Origin: Ruminococcus sp. AF31-8BH | GTDB taxonomy: Bacteria > Bacillota > Clostridia > Lachnospirales > Lachnospiraceae | Length of the DNA stretch: 64,000 nt | Assembly (NCBI RefSeq): GCF_003460605.1 | Contig: NZ_QTVN01000007.1 | Coordinates: forward strand, 124,001 to 188,000 | Direction: 5' to 3' | Part shown: in pieces, positions 26,016 through 35,199 of the stretch | Position numbering within the stretch: position 1 is the first letter of the stretch | How the letters are laid out: each line of letters opens with the position of its first letter | Notes under the pieces: model-generated | Told to the model about the DNA's origin: nothing | The model's database searches: none | The model's input: only the letters and a program-made list of their open reading frames with translations | Made by a program: the position numbers and the translations under genes

Positions 26016-26978
26016 ATGGAATATAAAAAATTAGGAAATACTGCAATAAAAGTATCACCATTTGTTATGGGATGCTGGTCTGTAGGCGGTGATTATTTTG
26101 GAAGTATAGAGGATACAAACAGCATTCGATGCATTAAGACATACCTGGAACATGGAATCAATACTTTTGATACTGCAGAAGTTTATGGAATGGGAAGAGC
26201 GGAGAAAGTGCTGGGAGAAGCATTAAAAGGGACGGACAGAGAGTCTGTTGTTGTTTTTTCTAAAGTATGGCCATTGCATTATGGAAAGAAAGAAATGGAA
26301 GAGGCTTGCGATCAAAGCTTAAAGAGGCTGGGAATGGATTATCTGGATGTTTATTTTTTACATTATCCACCGCAGGCAGGAACGTCAATGGAATTGGCTA
26401 TGGAGAGCATAAATGAGCTGAAGAGAAAGGGAAAAATCAGAAGTATTGGTGTTTCAAATTTCACTTTAGATATGCTTAAGGAGGCATCTGCTTACGGTAC
26501 AGTAGATGTAATTCAGCCTTGTTATAATTTGCTGTGGCGCTATATCGATAAAGATATCCTACCTTATTGCGTAAAAGAAAATATTGGGGTGATTCCTTAC
26601 AGTACACTGGCACAGGGATTGCTTACCGGCAGGTTTACAAAAGATACTCAGATTACAGGTGGGCGTGCGAAGGCTGCATTGTTTCAGCCAGGTGTTTATG
26701 AAGAATGCCTGGAGGTAACGGATGCCCTTATTGAATTAGGAAAAAAATATGATCACAGCGCAACACAGATCTGTATTAACTGGCTTGTAAAAAATCCGAA
26801 TCTTACAGCGCCGATTGTGGGAGGTGCAAATGCCGAGCATGCACTTGACAATCTGAAAGCGCTTGATTTTATCATGGAGCAGGAAGATTACAAAAAAATA
26901 GATGAAATAAGCAGTGCGTTTTGCGAAAAAATGCCTGAGTATCAGCTGTTTTTTGATACAAAAGTAAAGGGGGAATAA
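26016..26978 (+). CDS. Aldo/keto reductase
   Basis: 320 aa, a complete AKR TIM barrel. The catalytic tetrad is visible: Asp in FDTAEVYG, Tyr in the same motif, Lys in FSKVWP and His in YFLHYPP. The NADPH-binding end shows APIVGGANAEHALDN. It is the first of the metabolic genes downstream of the regulator and 2 nt from the aldolase. In the inferred pathway it would reduce the three-carbon aldehyde released by the aldolase (lactaldehyde or sulfolactaldehyde type), but oxidation of a sugar C1 or C3 is also possible. Confidence 0.88.
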   Translation: MEYKKLGNTAIKVSPFVMGCWSVGGDYFGSIEDTNSIRCIKTYLEHGINTFDTAEVYGMGRAEKVLGEALKGTDRESVVVFSKVWPLHYGKKEMEEACDQSLKRLGMDYLDVYFLHYPPQAGTSMELAMESINELKRKGKIRSIGVSNFTLDMLKEASAYGTVDVIQPCYNLLWRYIDKDILPYCVKENIGVIPYSTLAQGLLTGRFTKDTQITGGRAKAALFQPGVYEECLEVTDALIELGKKYDHSATQICINWLVKNPNLTAPIVGGANAEHALDNLKALDFIMEQEDYKKIDEISSAFCEKMPEYQLFFDTKVKGE

Positions 26979-26980
26979 AA

Positions 26981-27835
26981 ATGTCACTTGTAAAAGTAAA
27001 CGAATTACTTCAGCATGCTACCGAACATCATTACGGTGTTGCTGCCATTAATACAGTTAATTATGAAACCATCAGCTGTGCAATTGCGGCTGCTGAGGCT
27101 GAAAGAGTACCTGTAATTATTCAGTTTTTTCCGGGGTTGGATAAGTATATTCCGTTGAAACATATTTCTTATATGGCAAAGGATCTTGCGAATAAAGCTA
27201 CTGTACCGGTTGCTGTGCATCTGGACCATTCTGCTTCTTATGAAATTGCAGTTGGTGGTATACGTGATGGTTTTCCGTCCGTTATGGTTGATGGATCTGC
27301 GCTACCGTATGAAGAAAATATTGAAGTTACCAAAGCGGTGGTGAAAACAGCATCTATTTTTGATGTGGATGTGGAAGCTGAACTGGGGCATGTAGGAAAT
27401 GCACAGAATCTTGATGATTTAACAAATACAGATCATTTTACTAATGTAGACAAGGCTGTGGAGTTCGTGGAGAGGACAGGATGCGGTTCTCTTGCAATTG
27501 CTGTAGGAAATGCACATGGTAACTACATCCAGAAACCAGATCTGGATTTTGATCGCATTAAAGAGATCAGAAAGGCAGTTTCAATTCCGCTGGTTATGCA
27601 CGGATGTTCCGGAATCCCTGACGAACAAATGCAGGAAGCTGTGAATCTTGGCATGAGCAAGTTTAATATTGCAACGGAATATTTTACCGCTATGTATCGT
27701 TCTATGGAGCAGGGAATGGAAGCAACAGGACATGACGGCAATGGATTGAAAATGCTGTTTATTTCTAGAAAAGGAATGATTGATTTTGTAGCAGGAAAGA
27801 TGCGTCTGTTGAATCCTAATAAATTTTCTATGTAA
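26981..27835 (+). CDS. Class II (zinc) fructose-bisphosphate-type aldolase
   Basis: 284 aa, typical for the FbaA/GatY/KbaY/IolJ superfamily. Zinc-ligand motifs are HLDHSASYE, the middle acidic segment VEAELGHVG, VGNAHGNY and the later VMHGCSGIP, where Cys replaces the second Gly of the usual HGGSGIP. The phosphate/DHAP-binding end shows MSKFNIATEY. It should cleave a ketose 1-phosphate or 1,6-bisphosphate to DHAP and an aldehyde. Adjacent kinase and isomerase genes imply it acts on a specific sugar rather than in glycolysis. Confidence 0.9.
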   Translation: MSLVKVNELLQHATEHHYGVAAINTVNYETISCAIAAAEAERVPVIIQFFPGLDKYIPLKHISYMAKDLANKATVPVAVHLDHSASYEIAVGGIRDGFPSVMVDGSALPYEENIEVTKAVVKTASIFDVDVEAELGHVGNAQNLDDLTNTDHFTNVDKAVEFVERTGCGSLAIAVGNAHGNYIQKPDLDFDRIKEIRKAVSIPLVMHGCSGIPDEQMQEAVNLGMSKFNIATEYFTAMYRSMEQGMEATGHDGNGLKMLFISRKGMIDFVAGKMRLLNPNKFSM

Positions 27836-27851
27836 AACGGGGGGGAGAGAT

Positions 27852-28835
27852 ATGAAAAGGCAGTTTGACGTATATGGATTGGATGCTCCCTGCATAGATC
27901 TGAATTTGAATCTTAAAAATTTGCCACAGAAAAATCATGGGGCATTAATTACAGGCTTATCCTGGCAGGGTGGCGGTAAGGTATCAAGTGGTCTGGTAGC
28001 TTGCGCAAGGCTGGGAGGAAAGTGTGCTGCCGGGGGAACATTAGGAGATGATGTCTATGGAAGATTCTGTTACGCTGATTTTGTGCGTCATGGAATTAAC
28101 GTGGATGATATGGTGTTGCATAAAAATGCGGCAACACATTTCAGTATCGTAGTAAGTGACCAGAAAACACAGTCAAGGACGATTTTATTTAAGAAAGGAA
28201 CTATACCGAAGCTTCTTGAATCTGAGGTTGGCTGGAATAAAATTAAAAATTCCAGATATCTGTTTATTGCAGATACATCAGAGCTAACCGGAAAAATAGT
28301 AGATTTTGCAAGAGAAAATGGAACAGAAATTTTTATTGATGCGGACTTTTATTCTGAGGCACTTAAAGAGATGATTCCGAAGATTGATGTTTTTATTGGG
28401 TCTGAATTTGTATTTGATGGTCTGTTCCCGGAGAGCAAGGAAAAAGGTCTGGAGAAACTGGAAGAAGAATGCAGGGAAATATTTGCATCAGGACCGAAGA
28501 TCGTTGTGTTCACTTTCGGCGAGAAAGGCTGTGTAGGCTACAGTAAGGAAGGCTTTTTTGTCCTTCCGGCGTTTTCTGTTGATGTTGTAGATACGGTAGG
28601 AGCTGGAGATGTTTTTCATGGTGCATTTCTGGCACAGTTACTTAAAGGACAGAGCGTAATGGAGTGTGCAAGGGCCGCCAGTGCTGTTTCCGCTATTAAA
28701 TGTACCAGAATTGGAGGAAGAGCAGGAATTCCAAATTCGGAAACATTGCAAAAATTTTTAGATACTGGCGAAATAGATTACACGGAGATTGATGAGAGAG
28801 TTAATTTTTACCGAAGAGGGTTAGAGCATGTATAA
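27852..28835 (+). CDS. PfkB-family carbohydrate kinase
   Basis: 327 aa ribokinase-fold kinase. Early signature GGKVSSGLVACARLGGK; the catalytic Asp253 lies in DTVGAGDVFHGAF. Family members phosphorylate ketohexoses, sulfofructose, deoxy-keto sugars or nucleosides. Placed between the class II aldolase (17 nt upstream) and the isomerase, it most likely makes the ketose 1-phosphate that the aldolase cleaves. It overlaps the isomerase gene by 8 nt. Confidence 0.9.
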   Translation: MKRQFDVYGLDAPCIDLNLNLKNLPQKNHGALITGLSWQGGGKVSSGLVACARLGGKCAAGGTLGDDVYGRFCYADFVRHGINVDDMVLHKNAATHFSIVVSDQKTQSRTILFKKGTIPKLLESEVGWNKIKNSRYLFIADTSELTGKIVDFARENGTEIFIDADFYSEALKEMIPKIDVFIGSEFVFDGLFPESKEKGLEKLEEECREIFASGPKIVVFTFGEKGCVGYSKEGFFVLPAFSVDVVDTVGAGDVFHGAFLAQLLKGQSVMECARAASAVSAIKCTRIGGRAGIPNSETLQKFLDTGEIDYTEIDERVNFYRRGLEHV

Positions 28836-30213
28836 AGCAAATGTTAAAATTGGGGTTTTGCCTACAAGAAGAGGAATGCTGGACCTTGAGACAGCAACCA
28901 GAGAAAAAGAAAAATTCATGCCGGTTATCCGAAGCATTAAAGCTGAAAATGTTACTTTGGTGGATATTGATGATATCTGTACCAATGGAATTATTGAGAA
29001 TGAGGCTTTTGCACCGGCGGTTGTGGATAAGTTTCGCAAAGAAAATGTAGATGCAATATTTGTACCATTTTGTGATTTTGGTGATGAAGGCGCTGTTGTT
29101 GATGTAGTATCAAAGTTCCATGTTCCGGTGCTAGTCTGGGGAGCACGGGATGAATATCCAAACACACCGCAAAAGAGAGGAAGAGATACGCAATGTGGTA
29201 TGTTTGCAGCAACTAAGGTATTACGCCGTTATGGCATTACATACAGTTATATTTTTAATGTTCCGGCAGATACTGAGGAATTTCGCAACGGTTATGAAAA
29301 ATTTGTCCGTATAGCCTGCATTGTTAAAGATGTAAGAGGTCTGCGTATTGCCAAAATTGGGGAACGGCCTTCTCCATTTCGCAGTGTGATGACAGATGAA
29401 ACCAAATTAATGAAAAAGTTTGGTATTCAGACGGTAGCAATTGCACCAGTAATGCTGCAGATGGAAGTAAACAAAATACTGGAAGCCAGAGGCGAAGATT
29501 TTGAGAAACAAGTGAAGGATTTAAAAATGCGTATGGATTGTTCTGCCATGGACGATGATTATACGGATAGACTTGTGGCATTTAAGGTGGCATTAGTATC
29601 AACACTTACCCGGAATCATTGTAATGTAGCTGCAATTGAATGCTGGCCAACCTGCGCTTTAATGAAGTTGCCATCTTGTGCTGTAATTGGAGAATTGACA
29701 GACTTAGGAATTCCGGTAGCATGTGAAACAGACATTAATGGAGCTATTACCATGTCAATTTTACGTGCTTGTACATTGGGAGAACAGGCTGAGTTTTTAG
29801 CAGACTTGACAATTCGACATCCGGAAAATGATAATGCAGAACTGTTATGGCACTGTGGACCATTTCCATATTCTTTGAAGGCAGAGAACAGCCAGGCGAA
29901 AATTGTAGGCGGACAGGGGCAGTTTGAATTGAAGCAGGGGGAATTGACTGTATGTAGGTTCGATGAAGTTAATGGCGAATATTGTCTGTTTGCTGGAGAA
30001 GCAAGAACAACAACTGGACCGGCTACAACTGGTACCTATGTCTGGATGGAAACAGATAACTGGAAAAAGTGGGAAGAAAAACTTATGTTTGGTCCTTATA
30101 TCCATCATTTGGGAGGCATTTATGGAAAGATGTTTTCTGTATTAAAGGAAGCTGCAAGATATTTGGATATAAAGTTGGATTCTGTAGATGAACCTGGCCC
30201 GAGCTGTTTATGA
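28828..30213 (+). CDS. L-fucose/L-arabinose isomerase family protein
   Basis: 461 aa. An alpha/beta N-terminal region (KIGVLPTRRG; PVLVWGARDEYPN) leads to the metal-site part with IECWPTCALMKLPSC and GELTDLGIPVACETDINGA, and a C-terminal beta domain. These features match the L-fucose isomerase-like C-terminal superfamily, which interconverts aldoses and ketoses with Mn2+. It is shorter than true FucI (about 590 aa). With the PfkB kinase and aldolase next to it, it probably isomerises the aldose released by the GH31 enzymes. Substrate unknown. Confidence 0.85.
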   Translation: MYKANVKIGVLPTRRGMLDLETATREKEKFMPVIRSIKAENVTLVDIDDICTNGIIENEAFAPAVVDKFRKENVDAIFVPFCDFGDEGAVVDVVSKFHVPVLVWGARDEYPNTPQKRGRDTQCGMFAATKVLRRYGITYSYIFNVPADTEEFRNGYEKFVRIACIVKDVRGLRIAKIGERPSPFRSVMTDETKLMKKFGIQTVAIAPVMLQMEVNKILEARGEDFEKQVKDLKMRMDCSAMDDDYTDRLVAFKVALVSTLTRNHCNVAAIECWPTCALMKLPSCAVIGELTDLGIPVACETDINGAITMSILRACTLGEQAEFLADLTIRHPENDNAELLWHCGPFPYSLKAENSQAKIVGGQGQFELKQGELTVCRFDEVNGEYCLFAGEARTTTGPATTGTYVWMETDNWKKWEEKLMFGPYIHHLGGIYGKMFSVLKEAARYLDIKLDSVDEPGPSCL

Positions 30214-30228
30214 GTGGAGGATGCTGAT

Positions 30229-30735
30229 ATGAAAACAATAAAAGTACAGCTGTTAAGTAAGGAAAAATTTGCAAAATATGGAGAGTACCAAAATTTACTG
30301 GATGATAAATCCTTGGCTGAGAAATCTATTTTTCCGTATAGTTTTTTTGCAGATGTAGTGAAACTGGATCTTGGTAATACAACATTGCCAACAATATCGG
30401 TATGTCAGGCAGTGAAGCCGGAAAAAATGGAAATTTCTATGCTGGAGGCACATCAGTTTACCTGTGAAGGATTGCTTGCTCTTGACGATGATATGATTAT
30501 ATTTGTGGGAACACCTTTGCCGGGAAAGACATTCAGTGTTGATAATCTGGAAGCCTTTCTGGTGCCGCAGGGCACTTTTGTAAAATTAGATCCATTTATT
30601 ATTCATGGCTCACAGTATGCTGTTCATAAAGAATGTGCACATATACTGTGCCTGCTACCTGGAAGAACATTCAAAAATGATATACAAGCAGTGATGCTTT
30701 CGGAAGAAAAACGTGCTGAACTGATAATGGAATAA
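30229..30735 (+). CDS. Cupin-like protein, probable DUF4867 family
   Basis: 168 aa from ATG 30229 (TGGAGG 8 nt upstream; an in-frame GTG at 30214 is less well placed). It has a beta-rich cupin/ureidoglycolate-lyase-like pattern: LEAHQFTCEGLLALDDD, VPQGTFVKLDPFIIHG. The single double-stranded beta-helix with His in HQFT and HGSQ suggests a metal or sugar-binding site. From memory, proteins of this kind recur in Firmicutes sugar operons, including some for sulfoquinovose; this needs checking. It could be an epimerase, mutarotase or isomerase partner. It is the last gene of the locus. Confidence 0.65.
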   Translation: MKTIKVQLLSKEKFAKYGEYQNLLDDKSLAEKSIFPYSFFADVVKLDLGNTTLPTISVCQAVKPEKMEISMLEAHQFTCEGLLALDDDMIIFVGTPLPGKTFSVDNLEAFLVPQGTFVKLDPFIIHGSQYAVHKECAHILCLLPGRTFKNDIQAVMLSEEKRAELIME

Positions 30736-31072
30736 AAACTGGAAGTTCACAAAAAAGATAATGTAATTGCTACATAATAAATACGCTTCTTGATAAAAGG
30801 CTGCTGGCTGATGTGCGCTTTAGAGCGTTTTTTAACAGACTCTAAGGTGTTCATTTGGCTGGCGGCTATTTTTCTTCTAGAAAACTTTTACTTGCTAAAT
30901 CGTAAAAGCCTACTAAAAAATGAATAACTACTTAAAATATGGATATTCATATTATTTCAGCTATAAATGAGCAAGTTTGTGATTTTGCATAAAAGAAAGA
31001 AACCTTAAATTCGATTATGTTGTACAATGAAAGTGACCAAACAAAATATTTGCAACATTCACGAGAAAGAAG
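30736..31072. other. Gene-free AT-rich gap between sugar locus and transposase remnant
   Basis: Apart from the weak hairpin at 30814-30833, I see only AT-rich sequence with no coding frame and no clear promoter. A TACAAT at about 31022-31027 could be a relic -10 for the transposase. No terminal inverted repeat of an insertion sequence could be recognised. Confidence 0.5.
30814..30833 (+). terminator. Possible weak terminator of the sugar locus
   Basis: A short CGCT/AGCG stem with a 4-nt loop is followed by TTTTTT. The stem is marginal, but it is the only terminator-like structure after the last sugar gene. Confidence 0.35.
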
Positions 31073-31543
31073 GTGTCTCTCACAGATACGATACATCATT
31101 CGTCATTCATATACAACCAGTTTAAGAAATTTGACTTATGCAAATCTTATTCCAACAGAGTGGTAAATCACCTCATGAGCATTCTGATCAGCATTTTCAG
31201 CTCAGGATCCCATGGGAAAACCACAGACTTTGCTAAAAGCAGTTCTTGTCATAGAACTACAATTGCCCATTTTCTCAATTCTGGGAAATGGGATGATTTA
31301 TTACTTTCAGATATATTAAAGCGTTCTGTCATTGAGATTATTTATTCAGAAGTAGCACGCACCGGAAAGCCTGTTTTTTGTATTGTAGACGATACGATAG
31401 TTTCAAAGACAAAGCCTTCGTCACGGGCTCTGCATCCGATTGAAGATGCGTATTTTCATCAGTCTCATTTAAAGTGAAAACAGGATTACGGGCATCAGGC
31501 AGTTGCGGTTATGCTTTCCTGCAACGGCATTGTTCTGAATTAA
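31073..31543 (+). pseudogene. DDE transposase fragment (IS4/IS701-like), broken
   Basis: The first 134 codons (GTG start) look like the N-terminus of a DDE transposase, including the first catalytic region CIVDDTIVSKTKP. A TGA at 31475-31477 interrupts the frame at HQSHLK. Beyond it the same frame continues with plausible transposase sequence (KQDYGHQAVAVMLSCNGIVLN) to a TAA at 31541-31543, so at least two stops are present, and the remaining two thirds of the gene is missing. It lies at the boundary between the sugar locus and the S10 operon promoter, consistent with past insertion at this site. Confidence 0.8.
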
Positions 31544-31657
31544 GCTATTGAATCTTTGGATGCTGGTATTATTATAATAGGAAAAAAGACAAAATATCTG
31601 CACAAAAATTGTATTTAAATTAGTACAAAAAATATTTCGATTTTTTGAAAAAAACAC

Positions 31658-31686
31658 TTGCAATCTTTGAAAACCTTGTGTATACT
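31658..31686 (+). promoter_or_regulatory. Sigma-A promoter of the S10-spc operon
   Basis: TTGCAA, exactly 17 nt, TATACT. It is the only strong promoter upstream of rpsJ and lies about 240 nt before it, leaving a long leader. It is close in sequence to the alpha-operon promoter at 44672-44700 (TTGCAT, 17 nt, TACAAT). Confidence 0.88.
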
Positions 31687-31689
31687 AAT

Positions 31690-31910
31690 ATCTGCTGTGA
31701 CATGATAGCAATGAAGCGTGAGGTTGCTGCCAGAAAGGCAGGTTTTCCGTGGAGCGAATGTCAAGTTAGGAAACTGACGACAAGTCACTGTACAAGTTCA
31801 ATAGCCATCTAGGGGATGGGAGTGTGTGAAGAACCAAAGCACGAAGGTGTTTTAGGACACACACGGAGATGTGTACAGTCGCCGCTTGTCGTACTGATAG
31901 TGAGTACGAA
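31690..31910 (+). promoter_or_regulatory. Structured 5' leader of the S10 operon (candidate autoregulatory RNA)
   Basis: About 220 nt of untranslated RNA with strong complementarities. There is a hairpin GCTGCC/GGCAG at 31726-31741. A long-range stem pairs 31777-31784 (ACGACAAG) with 31885-31892 (CTTGTCGT), and a second perfect 8-bp stem pairs 31787-31794 with 31872-31879. Local hairpins CCATC/GGATGG and GTGT/ACAC lie inside. A last hairpin (31890-31895 with 31903-31908) shares bases with the outer stem and ends just before the AGGAGG of rpsJ. This is the layout of a ribosomal-protein-binding leader; ligand unknown. Confidence 0.6.
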
Positions 31911-31928
31911 TAGGAGGAGACTTTTTTT

Positions 31929-32246
31929 ATGGCAAATCAGGTAATGAGAATCACATTAAAAGCTTACGATCATCAGTTAGTAGATGCATCTGCTGCAAAG
32001 ATCATCGATACTGTTAAGAAGAATGGTGCAACAGTTAGCGGTCCAGTTCCGCTTCCAACTAAGAAAGAGGTTGTTACAATCTTAAGAGCTGTTCACAAAT
32101 ATAAAGATTCCAGAGAGCAGTTCGAGCAGAGAACACATAAGAGACTGATTGATATCATTGCTCCGACCCAGAAGACAGTTGATGCTCTGTCCAGACTGGA
32201 AATGCCTGCTGGTGTTCATATCGACATCAAGATGAAGGCAAAATAA
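31929..32246 (+). CDS. rpsJ: Ribosomal protein S10 (NusE)
   Basis: 105 aa, full length. Contains the conserved [10 protein letters not shown] and a C-terminal region ending MKAK. It is a head-domain protein of the 30S subunit that also pairs with NusB in antitermination. First gene of the S10-spc operon, with AGGAGGAG 9 nt upstream and the structured leader before it. Confidence 0.98.
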   Translation: MANQVMRITLKAYDHQLVDASAAKIIDTVKKNGATVSGPVPLPTKKEVVTILRAVHKYKDSREQFEQRTHKRLIDIIAPTQKTVDALSRLEMPAGVHIDIKMKAK

Positions 32247-32326
32247 TTAATCTTGTAAATGCATAAGCATTTAGCTATTTATTATATGATTACCCGAGAG
32301 GGCAATCCGCTATAGGAGGAAGAAAG

Positions 32327-32959
32327 ATGAAGAAAGCTATTTTAGCTACCAAAGTCGGAATGACTCAGATCTTCAACGAAGATGGAATGTTAATTCCGGT
32401 AACCGTTTTACAGGCTGGTCCATGTGTTGTAACTCAGGTTAAAACAGATGAGAACGATGGATATACAGCAGTTCAGGTTGGCTTCGGCGACATCAGAGAG
32501 AAACTGGTGAACAAACCGGAAACAGGCCACTTTGCAAAAGCAGGCGTTGCAGTTAAGAGATTCGTAAAAGAGTTCCGTTTCGAGAACGCTGCTGAATATG
32601 AAGTAGGACAGGAAATTAAAGCTGATATCTTTGCAGCTGGCGATCACATCGATGCAACAGCTGTTTCCAAAGGTAAAGGTTTCCAGGGTGCAATCAAGAG
32701 ACATGGACAGTCCAGAGGACCTATGGCTCACGGTTCCAAATATCATCGTCATGCAGGTTCCAATGGTGCTTGTTCTGATCCGAGCAAGGTATTCAAAGGA
32801 AAACACATGCCAGGTCATATGGGAAGCGAGCAGGTAACTGTTCAGAATCTTGAGATCGTACGCGTAGATACAGAGAATAACTTACTGTTAGTTAAAGGTG
32901 CTGTTCCAGGACCTAAGAAATCCTTGGTTACAATCAAAGAGACAGTAAAGTCCTTATAA
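32327..32959 (+). CDS. rplC: Ribosomal protein L3
   Basis: 210 aa. Starts [15 protein letters not shown] and includes the conserved loop [17 protein letters not shown] that reaches toward the peptidyl-transferase centre. It is an early-assembly 50S protein. AGGAGGAAG precedes the ATG. Confidence 0.98.
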   Translation: MKKAILATKVGMTQIFNEDGMLIPVTVLQAGPCVVTQVKTDENDGYTAVQVGFGDIREKLVNKPETGHFAKAGVAVKRFVKEFRFENAAEYEVGQEIKADIFAAGDHIDATAVSKGKGFQGAIKRHGQSRGPMAHGSKYHRHAGSNGACSDPSKVFKGKHMPGHMGSEQVTVQNLEIVRVDTENNLLLVKGAVPGPKKSLVTIKETVKSL

Positions 32960-32980
32960 TAAGAAAGGAGGAGCACACAA

Positions 32981-33601
32981 ATGGCAAACGTAACTGTTTA
33001 TAATATGGAAGGCAATGAAGTTGGAACAATGGAGCTGAACGATGCAGTATTTGGCGTTGAGATCAATGAGCATCTTGTTCATCTTGCAGTTGTTCGTCAG
33101 CTTGCAAATAAACGCCAGGGTACTCAGAAAGCGAAAACTCGCTCTGAAGTAAGCGGCGGCGGAAGAAAACCGTGGAGACAGAAAGGAACCGGTCATGCAA
33201 GACAGGGATCCATCCGTGCTGCACAGTGGACAGGCGGCGGAATTATTTTCGCACCGACTCCAAGAGATTATGAAGTGAAAATGAACAAGAAAGAAAGAAG
33301 AGCAGCTCTTAAATCCGCTCTGACTTCCAAAGTTCAGGACAATAAATTCGTAGTTGTTGACAGCCTTGCAATTGCTGAAGCTAAGACAAAAGAAATGCAG
33401 AAGGTTCTTACAAACCTGAAAGCAGAGAAAGCTCTTATCGTAACAGCAGAGGAAGATAAGAACGTAATCCTTTCCGCAAGAAACATCGAGAACGTACAGA
33501 CAGTAGCAGCTAACGGCATCAACGTATATGATGTTATGAGCCACGGTACTGTAGTAGTAACTAAAGACGCTGTAGCATCCATCGAGGAGGTATACGCATA
33601 A
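32981..33601 (+). CDS. rplD: Ribosomal protein L4
   Basis: 206 aa. The exit-tunnel loop is visible as [19 protein letters not shown], the site where macrolide-resistance mutations arise in other bacteria; the sequence here looks wild type. In E. coli L4 represses its own operon. Its stop shares one base with the rplW start (TAATG). Confidence 0.98.
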   Translation: MANVTVYNMEGNEVGTMELNDAVFGVEINEHLVHLAVVRQLANKRQGTQKAKTRSEVSGGGRKPWRQKGTGHARQGSIRAAQWTGGGIIFAPTPRDYEVKMNKKERRAALKSALTSKVQDNKFVVVDSLAIAEAKTKEMQKVLTNLKAEKALIVTAEEDKNVILSARNIENVQTVAANGINVYDVMSHGTVVVTKDAVASIEEVYA

Positions 33602-33900
33602 TGGCTGATATTAAATATTATGACGTGATCAAAAGACCAGTGATCACTGAAAAATCCATGGCTGCTATGGGTGAGAAGAAATACACTTTCCTTGTTCATC
33701 CGGAAGCAAACAAAGCTCAGATCAAAGAAGCTGTTGAGAAAATGTTCGATGGAACAAAAGTTAAGAGCGTAAATACCATGAATCTTGATGGTAAGAAAAA
33801 ACGCCGTGGAATGGTAGTTGGAAAAACTGCTAAATCCAAAAAAGCTATCGTTGCCCTTACAGAGGACAGCAAGGACATCGAGATCTTCGAAGGCCTTTAA
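33601..33900 (+). CDS. rplW: Ribosomal protein L23
   Basis: 99 aa. Begins [17 protein letters not shown] and includes [14 protein letters not shown]23 lies at the tunnel exit and docks trigger factor and SRP. Translationally coupled to rplD by a one-base stop/start overlap. Confidence 0.98.
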   Translation: MADIKYYDVIKRPVITEKSMAAMGEKKYTFLVHPEANKAQIKEAVEKMFDGTKVKSVNTMNLDGKKKRRGMVVGKTAKSKKAIVALTEDSKDIEIFEGL

Positions 33901-33958
33901 TTGATAGCACTTTATACGCATTCAAAAGCGTGAGAACAAATTTGAAAGGAGAAAAGAA

Positions 33959-34804
33959 ATGGGAATCAAAAGTTATAACCCATATACACCGTCTAGAAGA
34001 CATATGACTGGTTCCGACTTCTCTGAGATCACTAAGACTACACCAGAGAAATCCCTTACCGTGTCCTTAAAGAAAACTGCTGGACGCAACAACCAGGGTA
34101 AGATCACTGTAAGACACCACGGAGGCGGAAGCAGAAGAAAATATAGAATCATCGACTTCAAGAGAAGAAAAGATGGAATCCCGGCAGTAGTGAAATCTAT
34201 TGAGTACGATCCAAACAGAACAGCTAATATCGCTCTTATCTGCTATGCAGACGGCGAGAAAGCATACATTCTTGCTCCAGAAGGACTTAAAGTTGGACAG
34301 AAAGTTATGAACGGACCGGAAGCTGAAATCCGTGTAGGTAACTGCTTACCGTTAGAGCTTATCCCGGTTGGTACTATGGTTCATAACATCGAGCTTCATC
34401 CTGGAAAGGGCGGCCAGATGGTTCGTTCCGCAGGAAACGGCGCTCAGCTTATGGCTAAAGAAGGCAAGTACGCTACACTTCGTCTCCCATCTGGTGAGAT
34501 GAGAATGGTTCCGATCATCTGCCGTGCAACAGTAGGTATCATCGGAAACGGCGATCACAACCTGATTAACATCGGTAAAGCTGGTCGTAAGCGTCACATG
34601 GGAATCAGACCTACAGTTCGCGGTTCTGTCATGAACCCGAATGACCATCCACATGGTGGTGGAGAGGGCCGCGCTCCGGTTGGACGTCCAGGTCCGTGTA
34701 CACCTTGGGGCAAACCTGCTCTTGGTCTGAAGACAAGAAAGAAAAACAAAGCGTCCAACAAGCTCATCGTAAGAAGACGCGATGGAAAAGCTTTAAGCAA
34801 ATAA
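33959..34804 (+). CDS. rplB: Ribosomal protein L2
   Basis: 281 aa. Shows [20 protein letters not shown] near the N-terminus and the highly conserved [19 protein letters not shown] near the C-terminus, with the histidine implicated in peptidyl-transferase-centre assembly. Full length; GAAAGGAG precedes the start. Confidence 0.98.
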   Translation: MGIKSYNPYTPSRRHMTGSDFSEITKTTPEKSLTVSLKKTAGRNNQGKITVRHHGGGSRRKYRIIDFKRRKDGIPAVVKSIEYDPNRTANIALICYADGEKAYILAPEGLKVGQKVMNGPEAEIRVGNCLPLELIPVGTMVHNIELHPGKGGQMVRSAGNGAQLMAKEGKYATLRLPSGEMRMVPIICRATVGIIGNGDHNLINIGKAGRKRHMGIRPTVRGSVMNPNDHPHGGGEGRAPVGRPGPCTPWGKPALGLKTRKKNKASNKLIVRRRDGKALSK

Positions 34805-34819
34805 TAAGGAGGATTAAGA

Positions 34820-35101
34820 ATGTCTCGTTCACTGAAAAAAGGACCTTTTGCAGATCAGAGCTTACTTAAAAAAGTAGACGCATTAAACGCTGCAAATGAT
34901 AAATCCGTAATCAAAACTTGGTCTCGCCGTTCCACAATCTTCCCGTCTTTTGTTGGACATACAATCGCTGTCCATGACGGAAGAAAACATGTGCCGGTAT
35001 ATATTACTGAGGATATGGTTGGTCACAAACTTGGTGAGTTTGTTGCTACCAGAACCTACAGAGGACACGGAAAAGACGAAAAGAAATCCGGTGTTCGCTA
35101 G
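34820..35101 (+). CDS. rpsS: Ribosomal protein S19
   Basis: 93 aa. Starts [11 protein letters not shown] and includes [19 protein letters not shown] and [12 protein letters not shown]. Binds 16S rRNA in the head beside S13. AAGGAGGA upstream. A strong intercistronic hairpin follows before rplV. Confidence 0.98.
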   Translation: MSRSLKKGPFADQSLLKKVDALNAANDKSVIKTWSRRSTIFPSFVGHTIAVHDGRKHVPVYITEDMVGHKLGEFVATRTYRGHGKDEKKSGVR

Positions 35102-35121
35102 TTAGAATTTTTCACCAGGCT

Positions 35122-35148
35122 GCCTGATCCGCAAGGAGCGGTTCGGGC
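35122..35148 (+). other. Intercistronic RNA hairpin, rpsS-rplV
   Basis: An 11-nt GC-rich arm (35122-35132) pairs with 35138-35148 with one mismatch and two G-U pairs around a 5-nt loop. No U-tract follows, so it is not a terminator. It may be a processing, stability or protein-binding site within the operon RNA. Confidence 0.6.
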
Positions 35149-35199
35149 ATGCGCGGTGTTTCCCTGAATATTGAATATGACGAAAGGAGGCACTTTAAA

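Noticed and set aside
35149..35199. Upstream start for rplV at 35149
   Set aside because: It begins at the end of an RNA hairpin without a ribosome binding site; ATG 35200 follows AAAGGAGG.
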